A stretch of DNA of 53,664 nucleotides from Pezizomycotina sp. ARF18 (lineage: Eukaryota; Ascomycota): positions 1 through 53,664 of the forward strand of contig AZLU01000264.1 of assembly GCA_002224055.1 (NCBI GenBank). The letters run 5' to 3'. Position 1 is the first letter of the stretch. Every line of letters starts with the position of its first letter. Shown piece by piece: positions 48,373 through 53,664 of the stretch. Under the pieces are notes generated by a model. The model saw only the letters and a program-made list of their open reading frames with translations. It was not told the origin of the DNA and ran no database searches. The position numbers and the translations under genes are program-made.

Positions 48373-49771
48373 ATGCCGAGCGTTCGGTTTGCGCAGACCG
48401 CGGCTATCACATCGACCCAGCAACATGCTCCAGGCGGTTTTGGGGACCAGGAGGCACAAACTCGTAGCTTTCGGCAGACTTCGTTCCCACTGCACCACTC
48501 TTCGAGGAGGAAACCAAGAAGGTCAGATGAGTACGACCGTTACTTTTGTCCGATTTATGCGGAAGTAAAGGGATATTAACTATCGGATGCAGATGGCCAT
48601 TAGCGCTCCGGTTTATCAAAGGCTCGATTCATATGAGTACGTTTTTTTTTTTTTTTTTTTTTTTTTTTATATTCTTTTTTTTATACCTTCACGGAAAATA
48701 CAACTGTTCTGGATCTTGCTTCTAACACTATGCCTTCAATCGGTCGATAGCTATTTTTCCCTCGGTCGTCTTTTTCACGCTTTATACCGCTCTCATTACG
48801 TACAATCGACCAGTCAATGGATATTAGCCTTGGTATATCAAGTTCGATTACTCCTGCCTTATCAATCGTAGTCGGCTTGTTATTGGTCTTTCCGTAATTC
48901 CTCGTCGTATGATCGATTTTGGGGTGGAAGCAAGATCTCAGTCATGTCGTCTGCTCCGTCCGAAACCTCGCGAGATATTCATGGTTTGCGGGCCCGACGA
49001 GACCGAGGAAGACCGTGCCGAGAAGGAAAAAGTCATCAAGTGCCTTATCGCACTCATGTACGCTATCAAGACCTCGCTGAGGTCAGAATGGGGCGTGGTT
49101 GCGCAGCGCAGCGACGAGGAGTTTTCTGCCCTGTTGCCGCAAGGATTCGAGGGGCACGAGGAGTACGGCGTTAGTATACCCGTAGAGCTGGGCTTCGTGG
49201 TCGAGAAGTATATCCGGGACGGTTCAAGAGGGTTTCTTCCACGCGCCTCAGGCTGCAATGTTGAGCTCGCAGTTGAATAGCATTATCGATTTATACGGAC
49301 ACATGGAGACTATCAAGTGAGTACCTGGGCTTATGATATATGGCTGGAATGACTTTCTCATGGGAGGAAAATACTTTGCTCTAACCGGATTTGCGCCTCC
49401 GCAGGTTGACGCCGATACCGGTCTGCTACAGATCCACCAGAAGCAGGTTTGTCGCTCTACTGTCTTTTCTTGCCATTTGCAATCGTGGATGAGATGGGGT
49501 GGATTACTGTCCCGATTTTGGCGCTCGTCAGCTTCACCTTGTTTGGTATTGAAGGGTAAGTTTAAAATTCCAAATTTATTTTTTGTTCTTTATATGTCCG
49601 TTTCCTAACAAATGGTCTTTTTATTGTGATAGAATCGGCCAAGAGATGGAGAATCCTTTCGGATACGATAAAAACGATATCAAAATGGAGCTCATTATTT
49701 GGGACCTCCGTGAAAGAATTCTTACCCTGCTCGACGCTTGGAAGAAAGGGAAAGACGACCATTTTATTTGA
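48373..49771 (+). CDS. UPF0187 / bestrophin-like anion channel family protein
   Basis: The family (RFP-TM chloride channel domain) forms membrane anion channels. The N-terminus at 48373 reads MPSVRFAQTAAITSTQQHAP then GGFGDQEAQTRSFRQ. After a frame break RDINYRMQMAISAPV follows. An intron-like region with T27 starts near 48637. Membrane blocks are FWILLLTLCL and VVGLLLVFRNSSSYDRFWGG (about 48870-48935), the family's most typical motif. EKEKVIKCLIALMYAIKTSL and ELGFVVEKYIRDGSRG follow. Introns are 49317-49404 and 49556-49632. The end reads ITVPILALVSFTLFGIEG, GQEMENPFGYDKNDIKMEL and LTLLDAWKKGKDDHFI, with TGA at 49769-49771. The exact start and the splice sites around the poly(T) are uncertain, and several one-base frame breaks exist. 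Confidence 0.8.
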
Positions 49772-50443
49772 GAGGGTCTGTATGAATATATGAGATATCT
49801 TGCATTGATGGGCATTACGATATCTCGCAAGTGTGGAAGATTATATACAATGGTGGAGGCGAAAGGGAGACGAATTTGGAGCAACATGATATCCTATGTT
49901 TGATTGTCCGATTTGATCTTTTTCTTCCGGATTTACATTTTGTTCATCGATCTTTGTGTCATCCACCCTTTCGTTTACCAATTGAGAAGTATTTATATTC
50001 TGTTTTCTCCGCGGAGCGAGATGCTATACGGCAATTTCCACTATCATACTTAACACATGCGAGCGATTACTATAGGCGAATATATGAGTTATGATATAGT
50101 TCTTTCTCGAGTACACGATACATACTCTTTTTTTTTTTTTTTGTGTGAACCCACCTAAGTATCTTTGGGAGAATTATGATTGATCCTGCTATAGAATGAC
50201 TATCAGCATATATTGAGCTGAGGCTGTTGTCGCAGGTACTATCGCCGGTTACCCTTGTTGAGCAGACGAATCATGTAAAGCAATTAATTATTGTAAACTC
50301 TTTTGGACGACGACCCACAAAACTAATTATTTGGTCTACGAATTATCAAAAGAGCGCTCGCTACACGTATCTTGCGCCCATTGCGCACAAAATATCAGCT
50401 TTTTTTTAAAAAAAAAAAAAATAAAAAAAAAAAATAAAAAAAA
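49772..50443. other. Intergenic region between UPF0187 gene and ABZ2
   Basis: No gene is recognised. Just before the ABZ2 ATG (50405-50443) the + strand is almost only A with a few T, an extreme A-rich leader. Confidence 0.5.
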
Positions 50444-51411
50444 AATGACCTCCCCAAGACCCGGCTCCTCCGCAGGGCAAACCTTCCAGGTATTCTCTCC
50501 TTGCTATACTCCCCTCTGCTACTCTCCGACCCGGCCAATACGGCTGTCGCGGCGGTCCCTCGCCATTCTACCTCCTCCCGTACCACCGCGACCGCGTCCT
50601 CGCGGCGGTAAACCACTTCCAATGGCCGGAAGCGGCCAAAACACTATCAGACCTGGACTCCTTCCGCACCTCGTGCACGGACGCCGTAGAAAACGTTCCT
50701 CTCTCGGAGGAAGGTAAACCCACGCGCGGGCTACAAAAAGGACGAAGACGACGGTGGTAAAGCCGACGTGCCATTAAAATACGCACCTTGATCTCCCGCG
50801 ACGGGAAGCTGGAAGTGCAGGTATCCCGACGAACCCTGTGCACCACCCGAACCTGTTTCCGAAGAGCCTGGGGGATCCGGATAGCCTGACGGAGCTGTTC
50901 GGTTCGGATTCGACGGAACGTGAGGGTTTTCAACGTCAGGCTGGACTCGCAGCCCTTGCACCCGAGCCCGTTCACGAGGTTCAAGACAACGAGCAGGGCG
51001 CACTACGAGGCTGCGAGGAGGCGGGCGGGGATAGTGACGTTCGCGCAGCCAGATGAGTACTACTGTGGAACGATGAGCACGATGCGAAACCCATCGATGC
51101 TGCTGAGAACGAGGGACCTAAAGGGGAGGTAACGAGGAGAAGGCGGTAAGGGAAGGATAATGGAGGGCAGCACCACGAACGTGTATTTCTACCGGCCGGA
51201 AAAGGGCGGGTGGATTACGCCGAGCGTCGATGCGGATCTAGAAAAGGAAGGGGAAGGCGGCGCTAGCGCCGTGGGACCGGCGGTACTGTACGAAAGGTGG
51301 TTGCTGGAGAAAAGGCTCGTTACCGTTGGGGATTTGAAAAAGGACGAGGTCGTTGATGGGAGTGGGTTTGGAATAAGCAACGGCGTACGAGGAATGCGCT
51401 GGGGAAGATAG
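50444..51411 (+). CDS. ABZ2: Aminodeoxychorismate lyase (class IV PLP aminotransferase)
   Basis: Abz2 converts 4-amino-4-deoxychorismate to p-aminobenzoate and pyruvate for folate synthesis. The start MTSPRPGSSAGQTFQVFS is at 50444. The block YHRDRVLAAVNHFQWPEAAK is typical of fungal Abz2, followed by TLSDLDSFRTSC. A central block reads FTRFKTTSRAHYEAARRRAG at about 50975-51030; the Lys of FKTT is the expected PLP-binding residue. MEGSTTNVYFYR and GGWITPSVDADLEKEGE follow. The end has YERWLLEKRLVTVGDLKKDE and GFGISNGVRGMRWGR with TAG at 51409-51411. No intron is needed, but about five one-base frame changes are. The family assignment rests on these motifs and their order; branched-chain aminotransferase is less likely because of the short length and N-terminal block. 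Confidence 0.85.
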
Positions 51412-51910
51412 TATATGACCATCTACTAAACGTACATACGATATTCCATGATTCATATTGTTTCAAAGAATACAGTGTCTAAGTCAAGAGGTTTTTGCGA
51501 CCATTATAGAAGAACAAAAAAAGTTCTATAGAGCTATTACAGAGAAAAAATTTACTGAATCTCATTTATCTCTACAGCTGGGTATAGGTATTATATGCCA
51601 CTACTTTGCGCAGGGCATAAGACTACACCACATGTCATTACATAGGTCATGGTGGGACGATTATCCACAAGTATCCAAAAGAAAAAGTACCGAGTCCTCT
51701 CTCCTCTCTTGACTGAAGATGAAAGAACTCACATCATATATCAACACGCTACCACATGCGCCAAAAATCCCGTACCTGCGTAGTCAATCAAAGCAGGAAA
51801 AACAAAAAACAAAAAAGAGAAAGAGAGAAGAATTAAGCACAGTAAGCAAAGACCTGTAATGGATGAGACCGGCATGTAAATGTATGCCATTAATGCTTTA
51901 AAACTGTCCA
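51412..51910. other. Intergenic region between convergent ABZ2 and acetoacetyl-CoA synthetase
   Basis: This is a convergent 3' region of 500 bp. It is AT-rich with no recognisable gene. Confidence 0.5.
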
Positions 51911-52079
51911 TTAGTTTGTCGTGGCCCATGTCCTATAAAATTCAAGACAGTCTGGATTCGCAACGCTTGCCGAAGTTTTGATATTCATCATGCAAAGAAT
52001 TTGCTTTACCGCGACCTCGATCCTGTTTTAAAGAAAAATGCCAAAATTAGCAAAAAAAATTCTGCTGAATAGGTGCGCT

Positions 52080-52113
<34 letters not shown>

Positions 52114-53664
52114 AAGATTATATACTATACTCACTTCTTGCCGTTTGTAGTCACGGGTATCTCCTTTGTCTCCGCAACAATTGCGGAACGTGTCTGCCTT
52201 AGCTCCTTCGTATCGTATCCTTAACCCTAGACACAAGGTCTTCGCTAAATTCGTAATTGGGAGCCATCTTCAAAAAACATATAACCTGCTCATCAGTATC
52301 TAACGGTCGTCGCTGCCTACGCACAACGCATCTTCAACTTCCTCTGCAAATCGAGCCAGGATGCAGTTGTACAGTTCTGCGCTTCCGAATCTGACCCCGG
52401 CAGGCTTGAGTACACCATCACTACGGCCCAACATGAGCATTGTCTGCCGTGTGGAATCGATTTGGATGAAATCTCCGTGGCACCAAGCCCCGGGAATTGC
52501 TCAAAGTAACTCTTCTTATAAGCGCTTCGCCCGTCGGGCCCCAGAATTTAACAGGCATGCAGGGAATGCCTTTACGCAAACCAATCGCCAGGCTCATTTA
52601 AAACCCTTTGCCGTCCATGTCCCATGCTGAACAGCCATCCGAAGTCCTCGCACTGGATTTCTCCCCGTAGACAGGCACAAGCTCGAATCCGCGCTCCGAA
52701 AGAGAGATAATGTCCGTCCCGCCGTTATCGACCAAGATTGATATCGGTCCGAACGCGCGGTAAACGTAATCGAAAGTAGAAAGGTGCTAAAACACTCCCC
52801 GTGCTGTAAATAGCTCGCAGCTTCGAGAGCGGGAATTTCTCTCCTTGGCGTGGAATTCTGCTGCTCGAGGATGAGAGAAATTTCGCACTGTGCCGAAGCA
52901 GGTAACACCAAGTTCTCAATGAGACGCCGGCATCGCTAGATCTCGCAGCCGTCGATCAGTGGCCGGAATGGCGAGCCGTCGTACAAGACAACTTTGGCCA
53001 CCACTGGCCAGCGCGGATACGTTCCAGTGCCACATCATCCACGGCAAACGGTTGTGAATTGGAAGAAAGATCCTTCGGCCCCATATCGCAGTGAATCTGA
53101 TGCTCCTTTTTATGCTGGAATAGGGTTCCAATTGCACCGTGGACGATGCATTTAGCTTGCCTGTTGTGCCTGAAAGATAAAGTATATAGAGAGGATGATC
53201 TGGCTCGAGCTGCGCAAATTCGAGCTTGGCGTCGGGAGCTCCAAGTTCAAGAAATCAACGATATAGCACGGCGCTGCAGCCGCTAGCACCTGGATCTTAT
53301 TCAAAGTGGTGGGTGTTCAATAGTGTGGAAACAACGACGGATTTTAGGGAAATCCAAGCTCTTCACAACCTCAACCAAGTTGGCGAGATTATCGTGCGTT
53401 TTCCGTTGTACACGACGGCGTTATCGCAAAATAGCAACTGTGGGAGAAATCTGCGTCATCCTCTCCAACACGCCAGAGACTCCATGTCGGGCTTCGTAGC
53501 GGTCAAATGCAACCCAGAAGACGAAGCCGCCAGGGCAGCAACTAGAGTATTGGCATGGTTCCCGACGTAGCCACAACACGAATCTCCCTCTTTAATACCG
53601 ATTACAACCAAGCTTGCTCTGCAAGCCCTAACCCGTTCTCGTAGTCCTTTCCAGGTAATGTGTT
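51911..53664 (-). CDS. Acetoacetyl-CoA synthetase, N-terminal part outside window
   Basis: This enzyme activates acetoacetate to acetoacetyl-CoA with ATP and belongs to the ANL adenylating superfamily. The 5' part of the gene lies beyond 53664. On the minus strand, family blocks include [15 protein letters not shown] (about 53050-53010), [14 protein letters not shown] (about 52830-52780), [10 protein letters not shown], and RFGSAEL near 52380. The C-terminal lobe reads [14 protein letters not shown], then [20 protein letters not shown] across frame breaks, where [12 protein letters not shown] contains the conserved adenylation-domain lysine. Intron 52023-52134 contains a 30-base homopolymer (T in the transcript). 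The last exon (51911-52022) gives IEVAVKQIL, then [20 protein letters not shown] and the stop at 51911. Frame breaks are dense, at about one per 100 bp. Confidence 0.88.
52082..52111. repeat. 30-base poly(A) tract inside acetoacetyl-CoA synthetase intron
   Basis: An uninterrupted run of 30 A on the + strand, reading as poly(U) in the pre-mRNA of the minus-strand gene. Confidence 0.95.

Overview
The window looks like nuclear DNA of a filamentous ascomycete (Pezizomycotina-like). The evidence is short GT-AG introns (about 54-370 nt, several with a CTAAC-type branch site), fungal-type versions of MDM10, FMC1, ABZ2 and a UPF0187/bestrophin-like channel, and a multi-exon G-protein beta gene. I recognise 17 genes, one of them without an assignable function and two cut by the window ends. 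Gene density is low (about one per 3 kb), with gene-free gaps of 4.4, 7.2, 2.8, 4.3 and 2.0 kb. Those gaps are full of A/T homopolymers and AT-rich microsatellites. I saw no rRNA, convincing tRNA, CRISPR array or intact transposon.

Layout. 1-2311: DCP2 mRNA-decapping enzyme (5' end outside). 2778-3475 (-): mitochondrial ribosomal protein mL43. 3987-5639: U1-70K snRNP protein. 6917-7933 (-): MRT4 ribosome-assembly factor, divergent from MDM10 (8339-9882). 14285-16255: G-protein beta subunit. 23453-24658: phosducin-like protein, a family that helps fold G-beta. 27445-31257 (-): RAD5-type HIRAN/SNF2/RING repair protein, divergent from an SMP-domain LEA-like protein (31920-32521). 33019-34998: alpha subunit of mitochondrial processing peptidase. 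39264-41297: LCB2 serine palmitoyltransferase. 43318-44858: unknown membrane protein. 45414-45825 (-): FMC1, divergent from TPI1 (46446-47605). 48373-49771: UPF0187 anion-channel-like protein. 50444-51411: ABZ2 aminodeoxychorismate lyase. 51911-53664 (-): acetoacetyl-CoA synthetase (5' end outside).

The genes are mostly housekeeping and do not form one pathway. Two loose themes can be seen. One is G-protein signalling: G-beta and its phosducin-like chaperone are neighbouring genes. The other is mitochondrial biogenesis: mL43, MDM10, MPP-alpha and FMC1.

The dominant oddity is technical. Almost every conserved gene switches reading frame several times, often where a short homopolymer seems one base short, while conserved sequence continues on both sides. 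An intergenic tandem repeat at 35418-35991 has two copies that can be aligned with 1-2 base indels alone. I read this as uncorrected indel error in a long-read assembly, not as mass pseudogenisation. Coding coordinates below are gene spans, including introns and apparent frameshifts, so a simple translation of a span will break.

I did not find a convincing new biological system. The best biological leads are the array of leucine-rich helical motifs in the DCP2 tail, a possible poison exon in U1-70K, the G-beta/phosducin neighbourhood, and unusual T(n)G(n) compound tracts.
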